Below, piece by piece: positions 44,292-56,951 of a stretch of DNA of 64,000 nucleotides. Within the stretch, counting starts at the first letter, position 1, and each line of letters starts with the position of its first letter. Both the position numbers and the translations under genes were made by a program. Below the pieces are notes generated by a model. The model made no database searches and was not told where the DNA came from. It saw nothing but the letters and a program-made list of their open reading frames with translations. The stretch covers positions 186,001-250,000 of the forward strand of contig WAID01000007.1 of the NCBI GenBank assembly GCA_016584495.1. Reading direction: 5' to 3'. The stretch is from Celoporthe dispersa (lineage: Eukaryota; Ascomycota; Sordariomycetes; Diaporthales; Cryphonectriaceae).

Positions 44292-45755
44292 TTAGTCGGA
44301 CAGCGTAACCGTGACCATGCCGCCAGCAGTCGAGACCTGTAGAAAGCATTGCTGGTTAGAAAGAGGGGGGAAACAGAGGACGTCTGACGGTTTTGGGAGG
44401 GGAGGAGGGGGGGGGGGAAAGCTTACAGTGCAGCCGTTGCTGGCGCTGCCGGAGAAGGAGTTGCTGCTGTAGGTGTACTTGCAGGGCGTGCCGTCGACAT
44501 CGCTGCCGCTGATGACGATGTTGTAGTCCAGGGAGGCGTCGCTGGTCGGGGTGTTGTGGAAGATGGACAGGTAGGTGGTGCCGCTGGTGTCGACGCTGGT
44601 GCCCAGGTTGACACCAGCCCAGTTGCCGGCCGTCTCGGCGTAGGGCGAGGGGCTGTCCCAGACGCAGGCCTGGGCGGCGGTCAGGCCCTGCAGGTTCATG
44701 TAGAACTGGGCCGAGGTGGTGGAGCCCTCCCACTCGAAGGACTCGCTCTGGTACGGGTTGTAGAGCTGGATGGTCTCGCCGGCGGGGACCTCGGTGGGCA
44801 GGTACATGCCCTCGTTGCCGGGGTACCAGGTCTTGCAGATGAAGACGGACTTGCTCAGCTCGCTGACGACCTGCACGTTGCCAGCGCCCTCCTGGCACAG
44901 CTTGGTGGAGGTGGAGCTCGTCAGGTGCAGCTTGTTGTCGCTGCCGCACCACAGGCCGCCGATGGACTGGCCGGAGCTGCCCTGGGCGTCGGGCCACTGC
45001 GCCTGGTCGTAGCCGGCAGGGCAGGCATAGCCCACAAAGTATCCGGGCTGGGGGTCGCCGCTGGTGGGCTCCGAGAAGGAGACGGTGATGTCGGCGGTCT
45101 GGCCGAGCTCGTAGTTGTCCGTGCCCACGTCCAGGTAGCCGACCCAGGGGGCCACGCTGGTCTGGTCGACGGCGACGGCGCCGTACGCGCTGGGGAACGC
45201 GGTGCAGTCGATGGTGCCGTCGGGGAAGTCGGCATCCACACCGGTGGCGCCGGACGAGGACGAGGAGCTGCTGGTGGAGGCGGCGGCGGCGGTCGAGGTG
45301 GTCGCCGCGGCGGCGGAGGCGCTGGTCGAGGAGGCAGAGCCGACCTTGACCTCGACGAACTCGGCACCGCTGCTGGCCGAGGAGGTGGCGGCGGCCTCCG
45401 AGGTGCTGGCCACGGCAGTGCTGCTGGGGGCAGGGGTCGAGGTCGCGATCGGGGTGGTGGACGAAGGCTCGGACTCGCCTACGACCTCGTACGCGCCGTC
45501 GGCCAGACCCTCAGCGGCATCCGCGGCGGAGATGGCGTTGCCGTTGACGTCGACATATACGGTCTCCTCGACGAACTGGTAGTCGACGGCGGCAGAGCGC
45601 TCGTTGATGGACGGGGTACCGCGCTCCTTCAGGAGCTCGGCGCCGTGCTCGTGCTGGTGGCGGGCGTGCTGGTGCCGGTGCTGGTGGTTGTGAGGCTGGG
45701 CGGCGGCCCCGGCAGCAAGAGATGCCGCAATAGCTAATGTGATGACAGACTTCAT
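44292..45755 (-). CDS. Secreted SUN-family cell-wall protein (SIM1/SUN4/UTH1, GH132)
   Basis: Members act in cell-wall remodelling and septation, with beta-1,3-glucanase activity reported for the family. A clear signal peptide (MKSVITLAIAASLAAGAAAQ) is followed by a His-rich stretch (nine His in HNHQHRHQHARHQHEH), then a Ser/Thr/Ala-rich linker (about 95-175) likely to be O-mannosylated, then the conserved SUN domain with FPDGTIDCTAFPSAYGAV, GGLWCGSDNKLHL, SVFICKTWYPGNEGMYLPT, QACVWDSPSPYAETAGNWAG and a terminal NGCTV cysteine. One intron at 44337-44426 (GTAAGC...TACAG) places the last 14 residues (VSTAGGMVTVTLSD) in exon 2, phase 0. Total 457 residues, and the frame is clean. No GPI signal is seen, so the protein is probably soluble or wall-bound. 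Confidence 0.92.
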   Translation of the reverse strand: MKSVITLAIAASLAAGAAAQPHNHQHRHQHARHQHEHGAELLKERGTPSINERSAAVDYQFVEETVYVDVNGNAISAADAAEGLADGAYEVVGESEPSSTTPIATSTPAPSSTAVASTSEAAATSSASSGAEFVEVKVGSASSTSASAAAATTSTAAAASTSSSSSSSGATGVDADFPDGTIDCTAFPSAYGAVAVDQTSVAPWVGYLDVGTDNYELGQTADITVSFSEPTSGDPQPGYFVGYACPAGYDQAQWPDAQGSSGQSIGGLWCGSDNKLHLTSSTSTKLCQEGAGNVQVVSELSKSVFICKTWYPGNEGMYLPTEVPAGETIQLYNPYQSESFEWEGSTTSAQFYMNLQGLTAAQACVWDSPSPYAETAGNWAGVNLGTSVDTSGTTYLSIFHNTPTSDASLDYNIVISGSDVDGTPCKYTYSSNSFSGSASNGCTVSFPPPPPPLPKPSDVLCFPPLSNQQCFLQVSTAGGMVTVTLSD

Positions 45756-47158
45756 TGTCGCGGGTCGTCGGGTGGTTGTTTTTCCAAACAGATACTCGAG
45801 AGACTAGACAGGAGGAGAAGCAGGGTCAGTATAGGTCACCGGGCAGCGGGAAGCAGCCCAAGGTCTGCGACAAGAATGTGTATCTGCCATCTGTAGATGC
45901 GGCGCATCCTCTCGCTCATATCCTCTCTCCTCTGCCAGCTCCTCCTCCTCCTCCTCCTACATCTCTCAACAGCGAGGTTCTCGCCTCCCTCACTCCCCCC
46001 TCCCACAGATCCCAGCTCTTGCTAGGTAGTTCTCTTCGGTACGAGGTAAAAACCCCAAAAACAAGGAGGGAGGCAGTCAAGCCGCAGTAGATCGAAACAC
46101 CAAGAAAGCAGGGTGGTTAAGAGGCCAGACTCACTTATAAAAATAGAGGGACGGGATGGAGGTTGTTTTTTTCGAGGTATGATAAAATGATATGGATCCT
46201 TGGGACAAAACCGCGGAGGGGAGGGAACAAAGAATGAACGAACGTACGAACAGACGGGATCAAGAGAGAATCGACTTGTTCGCGCAAGTTCCAAAAGAGT
46301 GTGGTAGAGAGGACGAGAACTCTCTGTTGGATGGAGCGACGCTGGGCCAAACAGGAGAGAGAGAGAGAGAGGAGCAAGGAGGGGAGGAGGATCGCAAAAA
46401 TGCGGGCGTCGGGAAGAAAAAGGAACGGCGAGGGTCCAGGACTAAAGAGGGTGCGTGAGTTTGTGTGTGTGGTCAGTAGGAGAGAGAGAGAGAGAGACAA
46501 AGAGAGACCCAGCGAACAGGGGGCCTTGGCCGAGGAGAGAGGGAACCACGCAATGAGGCGTGTGCGTTGTGGGCTGTAGGAGCACTCCTGGAAATGAACG
46601 ATGGAGATGAAGACTGTTCTGTGCCCGGGGGATCAGGGGGTGGTTTGTGGCTGTCAACGGGCGGACAAGGATACGGATCAGACCCCTGCTGTTTGGCGAA
46701 ATTACACACGACTAGGGACGAAGGCAGAAGGCGAGCAGAGGTGACCAGGGGGCCTTGAAGGGGGGGGGGAGAGAAGGGTTCCAAGGCCAATCCAACGTAC
46801 GTGGGGTCTTCAAGAGAGAGTGAGAGGGACGAGGGGGGGAAAGGACAAGGCCCAATGATATAGAAAAGATGACCCTGGCCGCGCCTCCACCAAGTCTAGA
46901 TGGTAAAGCACACCGACGAGGCCCTGTCCGGGCCAGAAATATCACCAACTCCGCTGGGAGGAGGATGTCATCATCGCATACCACGTAGCACTGGCAGGAG
47001 AGAAGAGACAGAAGCGAAGAAGAGAGAGAGTTGGGCCGCAGGACAGGCCTCGCCCAGCAGTGTGCTGTGGCAGGTGTCAGACCCTCCCCCTCCCCCTCAA
47101 CCAAAAAAAAAAAAAGAGAAAGGAGCTGCACCACAGCACAGCAGACGGTCAGCAGTGG

Positions 47159-47188
47159 TCCTCCTCCTCCTCCTCCTCCTCCTCCTCC
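47159..47188. repeat. (TCC)10 trinucleotide repeat
   Basis: About ten TCC units in a row in non-coding DNA, 1.4 kb upstream of the SUN gene start. Confidence 0.9.
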
Positions 47189-47732
47189 CCTTTCTATTGA
47201 TAGGGTCGGGACCACAGGTGAGACCACCTAGAACATTCAGCTCTCGTCCTCTCCCCCTCCTGACAGACTGACAGGACAGACGCAGAGCATAATCATCATG
47301 ATCATCATCATCCGCCGCCCAGATGGGATCAGCACTAGAAGGGGGGGATGGGGGCGGCGATCCGCACGCGCAGCAGAGCCTGGCTGCCCTCCTAGTTTCA
47401 GGGCACGGCGGCAGAGCTCCATGGAAAAAGGAGCCTGGGCGCCTGGGCGCTGGAGAGGACGATGAGGTAGAGAGGTGTATGATGAAGGGGGGGAAAGGAA
47501 AAAAAAGGTGTCCCGCCTGAACGACTTCCTCTTTTCGTCCTCCCCCAAATTTAGCCCCAGCAGATCAACCCCTGACCCGACCGGGTAGATCCCAGCTGTC
47601 CTCGAGATGGGACCTGACTAGTCCCGTCTTGGGGGGGCGCCAATTAAGATTTGACCCAAACAATTGGACAGCGGTGCACCATGGATCTCACCTTTCTTTC
47701 GTACTTTGTTGGTACCGCGGTACGTACCCTGG

Positions 47733-47755
47733 GTGTGTGTGTGTGTGTGTGTGTG
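47733..47755. repeat. (GT)11 microsatellite
   Basis: An uninterrupted GT dinucleotide array within the 6.2 kb gene-free region. Confidence 0.9.
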
Positions 47756-50700
47756 CTCTTTGCCTCTTCTCTGACATTTGCCGGAACAAAAGCAGGGACA
47801 GCGGACAAGAGGCGCTTGTTTATACTGCGCCGTCCTCTTCTCTCTCCTGGGGCTTCTTGTTCTTGCGCCCAGCACTTCTTGTGGCGCCGCTGGTTGTACC
47901 GTGACGTACATATATGTGCATGATGTGCTGTCCCTCCTGGTCCTCGCGCGCATGCATCGGTGGGCGGAGATCTCGATTCCCACAGGTGACAGGGTGGATG
48001 GGTAGATTAATTACATCTGGTCATTGTATAATAACCCGAATGCCCATCGCCCCTCCTGCCGAGATGAAGAGAACTACCACGCCTGGGACGATCTGGCTCG
48101 GATTGGCCCGTGTCCGCTCGTCCTCCTCTCTTTCCTGCCTCTCCTGCTCCTCCTCACTCGTATATGAATACCATGGCACCACCCGCCTCTTTATCTACCT
48201 CCCCCCCTCCCCTCCCCCCCGGGCAGCGAAGAGACTCTGGGGTAAAAAATATGCCATGTACGATTGTAGTAATCGTAACAGACGGAACAGTCCAACTCAC
48301 CCTAGACTAGACGCTTGTGGGAAATTAAACCTGAAGGAACCAAAAGAGATAGAGAGAGGATATTATCTATTTTCTTGTGCTATAAAATCGAATAGGTGAG
48401 CGTGTGAGAGACAAGATGCCCATCTCTTCGCCCGCTTTCACCGCCTCGTGCGGTGTGGAGCCTGCTTCCTCTGTCTTCTCTTGCTCTTTTTTTTTTCCCC
48501 TTCTTCTTCTTTGGTGGCCTGCGCCTGGTTTACCTCGCCGGCCTCATTTCCGCGATGGCCTCGCCTATCTTCTAGAGTGCCCACCCGCTCTCCGCCCGCT
48601 GGCCCTGGGTCCACCAGCCCTGCGAGCTTGGGCTGACGACAGCCCGGAGGCCCCAAGATTGACCCTATATGCATGTATGCGACGATGACCTGACGGACAC
48701 CTCTTGGCTCTCTGCTATTCTACGTCTTCTCTTAAAGAGAACAAGGTCCTGAGGCGATGTTGAGCTGCGTTAGGAGCAGACCAGACTGAGCGGCACCGGC
48801 GACCGTGTCATCCTCTCCGGAACGGAACCGCCTCCTCCCACCAGAGCCTCTTCTCCTCTCTCTTTCTCTCTCTCTCTCTCTAGCTGTCTCTCTCTGGCCC
48901 GCACTGGCCCCCCCTTTATCACAGGGCAGCACTATTCGCTTTAAATTTTTAAGTTATCTTTGTCTCAATAATAAAAAAAAAATAAAAAAAAACTTGCCAC
49001 CAGCATAGACTCATATACCAAAACATGGGGCGTGCCTGTTCTGGCCCCAAACCCCATAGCCACGGACGGCGCCAAGCGGGCTTGGAGGGGGAGACAAATT
49101 TTAAAGATGGACGACTGCAAGTCGTCATCACATTACGCGCCATCCAATCCCAAGAGCCCCTCTCTTGCCCTCCGGTTCTTGTCTTGCTTTGGCCTTTCTT
49201 TTCTCTCCTCCCCGAAAGTCGGCGACCCGAAACTCCTCCTCAGCCAGTCAGGTCGGAACATAAGCAAGGAAGGAGGAGGCTAGAGAGGGTGGCTGAGAAG
49301 AAGGGAAGGGGGGGGGGGCGGCTAGGTACCAGGGCTGACCAACCACGTGCCTCCTCCTCGGTTCCTCCAGCTCTGTCAAACCGGATGAACCACTCCCCCT
49401 CCTAATAAAGTTCGATAGGGCTGTTGATGCTGTTGTTGTGTTTACTATAGCAGGCGGCGCCAGGGAACGCGGCCTGGTCACCTCTCTTGTTCTCTCTCTC
49501 TCTCTCTCTTTCTCTCCCCCTCCCATCTGCCGAATGAAACTAATCCCCTTTATATCCAGGCCTTCCTTTCTCTGGAAACGAGTCCTTGGCCTTCGTGTTC
49601 TGTGACGCCGGCTCCCCCTTCCAATCAAGGGAAAAAAACCCCTCTAACCTGTTCGAGACGGGACGAACAGGCACTTTGATCTTCACGAGGCTGAAACATC
49701 AGCGGGGGTCCTCTCTACCACAAACACACACACACGCTCTCTCTCTCTCCCTCGCGTGGACCAGCTTGTCAGCGCAAGGGTCATACCGGCAAAAGCAAGA
49801 GAACAAGCATAACTACCATGTGCACTGGAGAAGTTTCCAGGTTCCCCATCAAAACAGAGAGAGAGAGAGAAAAGGCCTCCTCCTCCCGCAATGAACATCA
49901 TTGTTTGGCGGCTGACTCGTGCACCGCTTCTAGCCAGTAACAAACCCCCCAAAAACCATACTATTACTACTGCTACTACCATTATGATATATATCAAGCC
50001 TGGAGTGTACCCCCTTTTCCCTCCGCCTCCCGCCCTGCCCTCTCTGGAATGCCAAACTTATCCCGGCACGGGGCGCCCCGTCTCTGCCGTGCGTCCACAT
50101 GGGAAAGTACTCAAGTGTACTATACACATACATGATAATGCTCCGTCCACCCCCGCCGCCCAGAGGGCTGAACAGGGCAAGAGACAAAGAAGAAAAAAAA
50201 AAGGTTCGAAAACCTGTCTCAGCCGCCGCCGCCACCACCACACACTGCGCCCATCCGCTGTCTGCTCGTCCTATCTCTCTCTCTCTCCCAGGCCCGAGGG
50301 GCTGGGTTCTAAGACAACCGACACACAATAGCACTATACTGGCCCAAAAAAAAAAAAAAAAGGAAAACAAGGATTTTTTTTATAGTAAAAAAAAACACCA
50401 AAAGGGGGGGGGGGGCGCGGAGGGGCGAAAAGAAAAGGAGGAAGAGGGAGGCACATATGACGTTGGGCTGTCTAGTTGCCAGCCAGCAGACCAAACGATG
50501 CGCCCAAAAATCTATGAATAGCCAGCCAGTAAAGGCTCTGCCTGCTCATCCGTCCATACACAGAGCTCTTCCCCTCCCCCTCTCTGTCCCGAGCGGGATG
50601 CCTGTACCTAGTCAACGAGAGGAGAGAAACAGAGAGATCCCCTCGGTCTGTTGCCAAAGATTGAATCTATGCCAATGTGCATGTACTTTCCACGTTGCCA

Positions 50701-51969
50701 CATGTATTCCCCCGTACGGCTTGGGCGGACAGCCTGGGTGTCCCCTCGTGTGACTACTCCCACCACCTACCACTACTTACTTACTCACTCAGCCTTGTCG
50801 CTGATTTCATAGACAGAGAGAGCATCCCCCCTTCCTATAAACGAAACACGAAGAAGAAAAAGAACACGAAAAGAATTACCCCAAAAAAACTCCTTGGGCC
50901 AAGACAACACATACATCTGTAGCCAAATCTAGGCCGCTGGATGGATCTTGTATTCATGGCACGAATTTTCTAGCGCAAGAGACCGTGAAGATGGAGGAGA
51001 GCCAGGAGAATCCCCCCAGATGCTTAAGAAAAGAAAAGAAAAAAAAAAAGAAAACCAACCCTCCCACCACCGATCCCCTTTCTTCTTTGTCTGTACAACA
51101 AAAGAACATTTTCTCCCACCCACACAATAATAATCTAAAGTCTCACAGAGGCACCCCTCGCGGAAAAGATCTCGGCGGGACACAAGGGTTAGAAAGGAGA
51201 AGAAGAATAAAATAAAGACCAGCCTAATGCTCAATGTTGTTCTGTGTGTTTATCCGCCGAGGAAAAGCCCAAAGTCAATTGACTGCCTGCCCTTTTCTAA
51301 AATAAATAATAAAAAAGAACGAGAAAAGATATTCCGTGCCCTCTCATGCCACACCATCCCGACCGGGGATGAGGCGAGACAGAAATAACAAGACGCCTGG
51401 TGAACGCCAAACGATGCAGGAAAACGTGTTCGGCAGCATGGTATCATGGAAACCAATGCGATCCTGTCCGACTGTGCAGAAAGGACCGTTGGAGATGCAA
51501 ACGTGTACATGCAAAAAGCAAAAGAAAAAGAAGGAAGAAAAAAAAAAGACGAGAAGACGAAGATTCACAATGCGATCGGTGATGGTCGAGGGAAGCCATA
51601 GTGTCGCCAGCAGATTGAAAATGGACAAGGAAAGGGACCAAGAAGAAGAAACAAGAAAGGACTGTTGCTTTAGAAACGTCTGGCGCCCTTCCTGGCCATA
51701 CCTTGCTCAGTCTCCGGTCCCGGGTGGTTCACCTGTCGGCCGCCTCCCCGCAGAGGGGGGCTCGCGTGCTGGTGAGAGGGAGCTCCCGCAACCCATCGGT
51801 GGAGCGGCCCGCGGTCGTCTTGTTCATCCTCCTCCACAAAGGGCACGATCCAGCCGATGACGCTCGGGATGCCGCCATGCCGCACGCCACCGCTGTGAAA
51901 AGGCCGGGCGTCGTCGGCGGACAGCCTCTGCCTCGGCAGGGAGAGAGGCGCATCTCGCACGGCAGGCCT

Positions 51970-54900
51970 CTAGCCCATCCTGCGCAGGTTCTCGACGCCG
52001 AGGCTCGGTACCTCGACCTCCCTGAGCCCGCAGACGCCCTCGTCGCGCCGGCGGTCGATAAAAGAGTTGCACTCGTGCACGACGATGCTCCACTCCGCCA
52101 GCGCGCGGCCCGAGTACGTGGCTCGGTCTCTTGAAGATGCCCACCGGCTGGATGGGCTGGATGACCTGGCGCTCGGCCTCGGCCCGGCCGCGAGGGATCT
52201 CCAGGCGCCCGCTCTCCCTACTAGAGGAGGAGGCGGCGGAGGACGACGAGGAGGCGGCCGGGTCGTGATCCGGCGCTGGGCTCCTGACGGAGACATCGAT
52301 CGTCTCGATGCTCGTTACGCGCTGGATCTCGGGCAGGTTGAAGTCGAACCCGGCAAAGTCGCCGCTCCTGTGCGCCGCGGGGCTGGGTGGTTCGGCCTCG
52401 GCGTCCCCGCCGCCCTCGAGAGGCGTGGCGTTGCGTGCGCCGCTGATCAGGCCTCTCTGGGACGTGCCCGAGTACATCCTCTCGGGAGGCGGCATCCCCG
52501 GCGACGGAGGGGGCGGGCTGTCCTCCCGCGAGCCTGACGACGCGGCCCGCGCGCTGACCCGCGCCTGTGCGGGGGCCGGGAGGCGCGGTCTCGACAGGGG
52601 CCGCTCGCGGGGGAGCGTGGACAGCATGGTGGACGCGGCGCTGATCCTGTCCAGACTCGGGTTCCAGGGGAGGGCGCCGAGGGTGAACTTGAAGACGAAC
52701 TGGGCCGTGTCGTAGACCGGCGCGGACCCGGTCGACGAGGCATCCGACTCGCCCGAGCTGGAGGGCCCCTTGGGCGGCGGCGGCGGCGGCGGCGGCAGAG
52801 GTCTGGACCGCTCGGCCGCCGTCTCCCGCCGTACCGCCTCCAGGTCGCTGCTCGGGTTGTTGTTGTTGTTGTTGTTCCGCCTGGCCGCCTCTGCAGCCGC
52901 GGGGGCGCCCGGCCCGGCCGAGGAGGTGAAGCTCAGCATCCGGCCTAAGATCGACCACCTCTTCTTGTTCGTCGGGTCCGCCTGTGCGGCGGGCGGGTCA
53001 CCGCTGCCCTCGCCCTGGCCCGGCCCGGCAGCGCTCGTCTCGTGGCCGCCCACGGCGCTGTTCATCATGTCGAACCCCGTCTGCAGCAGGCCGGCCTGCG
53101 GGGGAGGCACCTCCATGCGGATGATCATGAACCTCTTGCCCGGCTGGGGGTGACAGGGTGCCGTGGAGGGGGCGGCCTGCCCGCTGCGTCGGCGGCCTGC
53201 TTCAGCCAGAGATAGTGCGACCATGCCCGCCTGAGGCGGTCCGCAGCGGTGGTGAAGATTTTCCTGTTTTGGGGGGAAAGAGGGAGAGAGGGTGGGGGAC
53301 GAGGTCAGCCAGGGCCATTCCATAGATGGTCGTGTGTGTATATATATATACACGAGGGACTCACATGTCTAGCTCGTTGGGGCTGCCCTGGTCGCGACAG
53401 ACCCTCCAGCACAGCAGGCGCATGAAGTAGGCCCGGACCATGGGCGTGTAGTTGTTGAAGAACTTGTCAAAGACCTCCTCCGAGAGCAGCCAGCCGGCGC
53501 AGAGCCTCTCCTTCCGGGCGGGGTCCGCGGTGAGGATATCCCAGGCCGAGAAGACAAAGGACAGGACGCGTATCTCGGACATGGTGCTGTTGGACTCGAA
53601 CAGGATCCTGTGGCAGACGTCGAGCCAGAAGGGCCAGTCGACATGATCCCGCAGCGGCAGCCGCCGCCCGTCTCGGCACTCCGGGTCCGCCGTGTAGCCG
53701 GCGTAGGCGTCGAGGGCCAGCAGCACCTCTTGGAAGAAGTCCACCAGCATGAGGACGGGGCCCTGCCGGAAGACGGGCGTCTTCTTGGTGGCCGCCTTGA
53801 GGATCGACATGAAGCCGACGGCGAAGGTCTCCCTCGCGCCCGCCGTCAGCCCCCCGACGGCGTCCTCCGCCAGCATGTCCCGGAGGAGGACCACGAGGCG
53901 GTTCTCGTCCATGCCCCGCAGCAGGTTGCTCGGCGGCAGCTGCGCCAGGGCGGCGGCCATGGCGTCGGCGCCGCTGGCCTGGTCCAGGATAGTCGGGGCC
54001 ATCATGTTCTCGAAGGCGGCCTGGCGGTGGTGGATCGTGGTGTCGAGCACGCTCAGGAGCTGGGCGTGCACCAGCGCGAAGCCCGGCGCCCTGGCCCTGT
54101 CGCGAAGCGGGAGGTCCGCCGGCACGAAGCCGTCGGCGAGGATGTGGTAGTACTTGCAGAAGATGAAGAAGAGGTCCGAGTCGCCGCCGCGCCACCTCGA
54201 GATCCAGGGCCCGTGCCACTGGATGCTGGCCGCGGCGAGCGACAGCTTCGTCGTCAGGCGCAGGTTGTCCGTCATGGTCTTGACCGACGTCCAGCCCAGC
54301 TCCTGCAGGTTGGGCGGGAACAGGGACGCCACGTCCCCGCTCCCGGCCCGGCTCCGCCTGGGGAGGCCCAGCTCGTCCGCCACCCGCCTCAGCAGGTCGG
54401 GCGTGAGCCCCCACAGCCTGGCCAGGACCTCGGCGATGCCGGGCACGAAGAAGAAGGCGTAGGCGCAGGCCTTGCCGCAGAAGGTGACCAGCGAGGACGG
54501 CGCGTGCCTGCCCGACATCCTGTCGACCACGATGGCCATCTGCGCCAGGAGGTTGCCGACGAACATGGTCCTCACGCTGTGCTCCGCGGACTCGGCTATG
54601 CAGTCGGTGGACTCCCTCGCCCGGGCGCCGTTGGCCTCTGCAGCAGTAGCAGCAGCAGGAGCGGCTGGAGGAGGAGGCGGCGGCGGCCTATCCCTGAGCG
54701 GGCGGAAGCAGGGCGTGCACATCCTCCACTCCGGCCGCATCATGATGTACGTGATGAGCTCGAGGAGGCCCGGGCGGTCCACGCCCGACACGGGCGCGAG
54801 GCCTGTGGCGGTGTTGTTGGCGTGGATCGCCGTGAAGGTCTTGGCCGGACCACCGTCGCCGCCGCCGGCGCCGGCGCCGCCGGACCTGGATCCCACCCCC

Positions 54901-56423
54901 TCGAGGAGCCCCAGGAGTCCGCCCCACCACTTGTGCAGGATGGTGGCGCGGCGGTCGACGTCCTCGGGCGACAGCGCGCCGTCGCCGCCGCCGCCGCCGT
55001 GGTTTCGCAGAAAGGGGATCAGGGTGTTCCTGGCGACGAGGATCCGCTGGGCGGTCGTGGTCTTGGTGAGGAAGATGGCGTACTCCGAGTCGAGCCTCCT
55101 GAAGGTGGCCCAGAGGGGGTCGCGCTGCGGCTGGGCCTTGTGCTGGTGCTGCTGGTTCTGCTGCTGGTGCTGCTGCGAGGACGTGTTCTCGGCGGCGGTC
55201 TGCGACGGCTCCGTGATGGCCGTGCTGCCGGTACCTCCGCTGCCCGCGTCCGAGGTGGCCGAGAGGTTGGTCTGCGACGAGAGGCGGGGGTTGACCGCGC
55301 CCTCGGCAGCTGCTGGCAAGACGGCCTCGCCCTTGGTGGAGGACGACCCTGGGAGCGGCGGCACGCGCGGTGGTTTCTGCTGCTTGATCTTGCCAAAGTA
55401 CCCGCTGGCCCGGTTGAGCGCCCTGCTGGTGCCGCTGGGGGTCTCGGCCAGCTCGGCCTTGCCGCCCCTGCCGCCCTCGCCGGGGCTGGTGGAGGCGGCC
55501 CTCCTCCTGGCGAGCTTGTGTGGTGACAGGCGGGAGGAGGAGGAGGCGGCGGAGGAAGAGGAGGAGGGGTCCCTGGCCGGGGCGACGGCATCCGCCTCGG
55601 CGCCCTTCTTCTTGTTATTCTCCCCACCACCGCCCGCCGCCGTGGCCTCCCCTCCCCCTCCGCTCCCTGTCCCTTGTAGGCGATGGCGATCGGGATGAGG
55701 AGATCCATGACTTCTTGGCAAACTCGGCAAACGAGGAAGACCGGAAGGAGGACGAGCGGTCCCTGGCGGCCAGGCGCCTGCGCGGTGGGGGTGCGTCCTC
55801 GCCCCCTGCGGCGGGCCCCTCGACGCTGTCGTCGCCTGGCGCCAGCATCTTCCTGTCCTTCTTCTGCTCCGGCGGCGCCTCTGACGACGGCGAGGCGGAG
55901 GCAGACTTGCTGGCCAGCCATGACTTGGGGCGGCCCACGATCGACCTGGACCGGCGCTTGTTCGGGGGAGCCTGAGGCACGGCCATGGGCTCGGGGGGAG
56001 CTTCGGCCTCGCGCCTGCGCGCCCTGGGGCCGCGGTGACCTCGACCTTGGACAGCTCCGTCTCGATGGGGAGGCTCGTCTCGATGCCGGCGCCGAAGTCG
56101 AAGCTGGGCACCGCGGTGGTGGGCTGTGGCGGGGGTGCGCTCTCGGGCGGCCGCTTCTCCCGGCTGTCCTCCTCGTCCTCCTCTGCTCCGCTCTTCTTCT
56201 TCTTCTTCTTCTTCTTGTCCTTCTCTTCCTCCTCCTGCTGCTGCTGCTGCTTCTTTTTCTTCTTGATCTTCTGGGGGCTGGCGGCGGCGAGGCGGCCGAG
56301 GTCGACCGGGGCGCTGGGGTCCAGCGAGGGCTTTGTCAGCGAAGGTGCGTCTAGGAAGAGGTCGGACGAGGGCTGGGAGCGGTGGACGGCCGGGGCGGCC
56401 ATCGTCGCTGCTGAACCATTCAT
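51970..56423 (-). CDS. DUF1765 (UPF0592) domain protein
   Basis: The role is unknown; DUF1765 is a fungal domain without an assigned activity. Exon 1 (56423-53365) encodes a disordered N-terminus with an extreme K/Q/E tract near residues 50-80, a Ser-rich segment (GRPKSWLASKS ... KKSWISSSRSPSP), then the DUF1765 core from about residue 430 (DPLWATFRRLDSEYAIFLTK, YIMMRPEWRMCTPCFRPL, FFVPGIAEVLARLWGLTP, FNNYTPMVRAYFMRLLCWRV). Exon 2 (53263-51970) continues MKIFTTAADRLRRAWSHYLW and ends YSGRALAEWSIVVHECNSF ... LGVENLRRMG. The intron 53264-53364 (GTGAGT...AACAG) fits phase 2/1 and contains a TATATATA tract. Four one-base corrections are required: about 56023-56032 (missing), about 55645-55680 (extra), G5 53168-53172 (missing) and GG 52125-52126 (extra). 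Each exon's total phase then fits and the protein is 1450 residues. Confidence 0.82.
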
Positions 56424-56635
56424 CTCATGACCGTGTGCGTGTGTGTGTGTGTGTGTGCGTGTGTCACGTCATGAGAGGCGCCTAGAAGCAGCTGAACAGT
56501 CTCCAAGATTCCTCGTGCTGATGATGATGAGGAGGAGGAGGAGAATGAGTATGACGACGTTGTTGCTGTTCTGGTTGTTGCTGAACAGGGGAAAGAAACA
56601 GGAAACACGAGCGCGCTGCGAAACCAGATCAACTG

Positions 56636-56694
56636 ACAGGCAGGCAGACAGACAGGCAGGCAGGTAAACAGCCAGCCAGCCAGTCAGTCAGTCA
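56636..56694. repeat. CAGA/CAGG/CAGC/CAGT tetranucleotide block
   Basis: Successive CAGG, CAGA, CAGC and CAGT units, a degenerate tetranucleotide tandem array about 210-270 bases upstream of the DUF1765 start. Confidence 0.75.
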
Positions 56695-56904
56695 GATGGG
56701 CCTTCTTTTCCTCGTCGGGGGATGCCAGGCGATCCCAATCAGAGCTGGCATAAATCGGCTGTAGCAGGTTTCAGGGGATCGACTGGGCCTCGTCTAAGCT
56801 CGCCCGCTGCTGGTGCTATACGACGAGTCCCAGCTGGTATCGTCCGCCTCATGTCCTGGGCCGCCAGGCCGTCTCTTCGAGGAATTGGGCGGTGTCTTGC
56901 TTAG

Positions 56905-56951
56905 GTAGAGGTAGAGATAAGAGAGATACAAGAGGTAGAGGTAGAGGTAGA
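56905..56951. repeat. GTAGAG hexanucleotide repeat
   Basis: Repeated GTAGAG units, with a decayed middle part reading ATAAGAGAGATACAA. Confidence 0.7.

Larger units (their letters stand above)
45756..51969. other. 6.2 kb gene-free region upstream of the SUN gene
   Basis: It lies between the SUN start and the DUF1765 stop, both on the - strand. It holds (GA)n at 46359-46374 and 46480-46497, (TCC)n at 47159, (GT)n at 47733, (CT)n patches at 48855-48882 and 49490-49516, A runs at 47102-47114 and 50346-50361, and a G run at 50405-50415. ORFs are short, on both strands, and made of repeat-derived residues. I see no gene; it probably includes the SUN promoter. Confidence 0.5.

Noticed and set aside
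50207..50220. GGTTCGAAAACC string resembling a tRNA B box
   Set aside because: It sits between an A run and triplet repeats, with no cloverleaf.
53610..55526. 638-codon + strand ORF antisense to the DUF1765 gene
   Set aside because: Antisense shadow; the - strand frame carries the DUF1765 core and correct splice phases.
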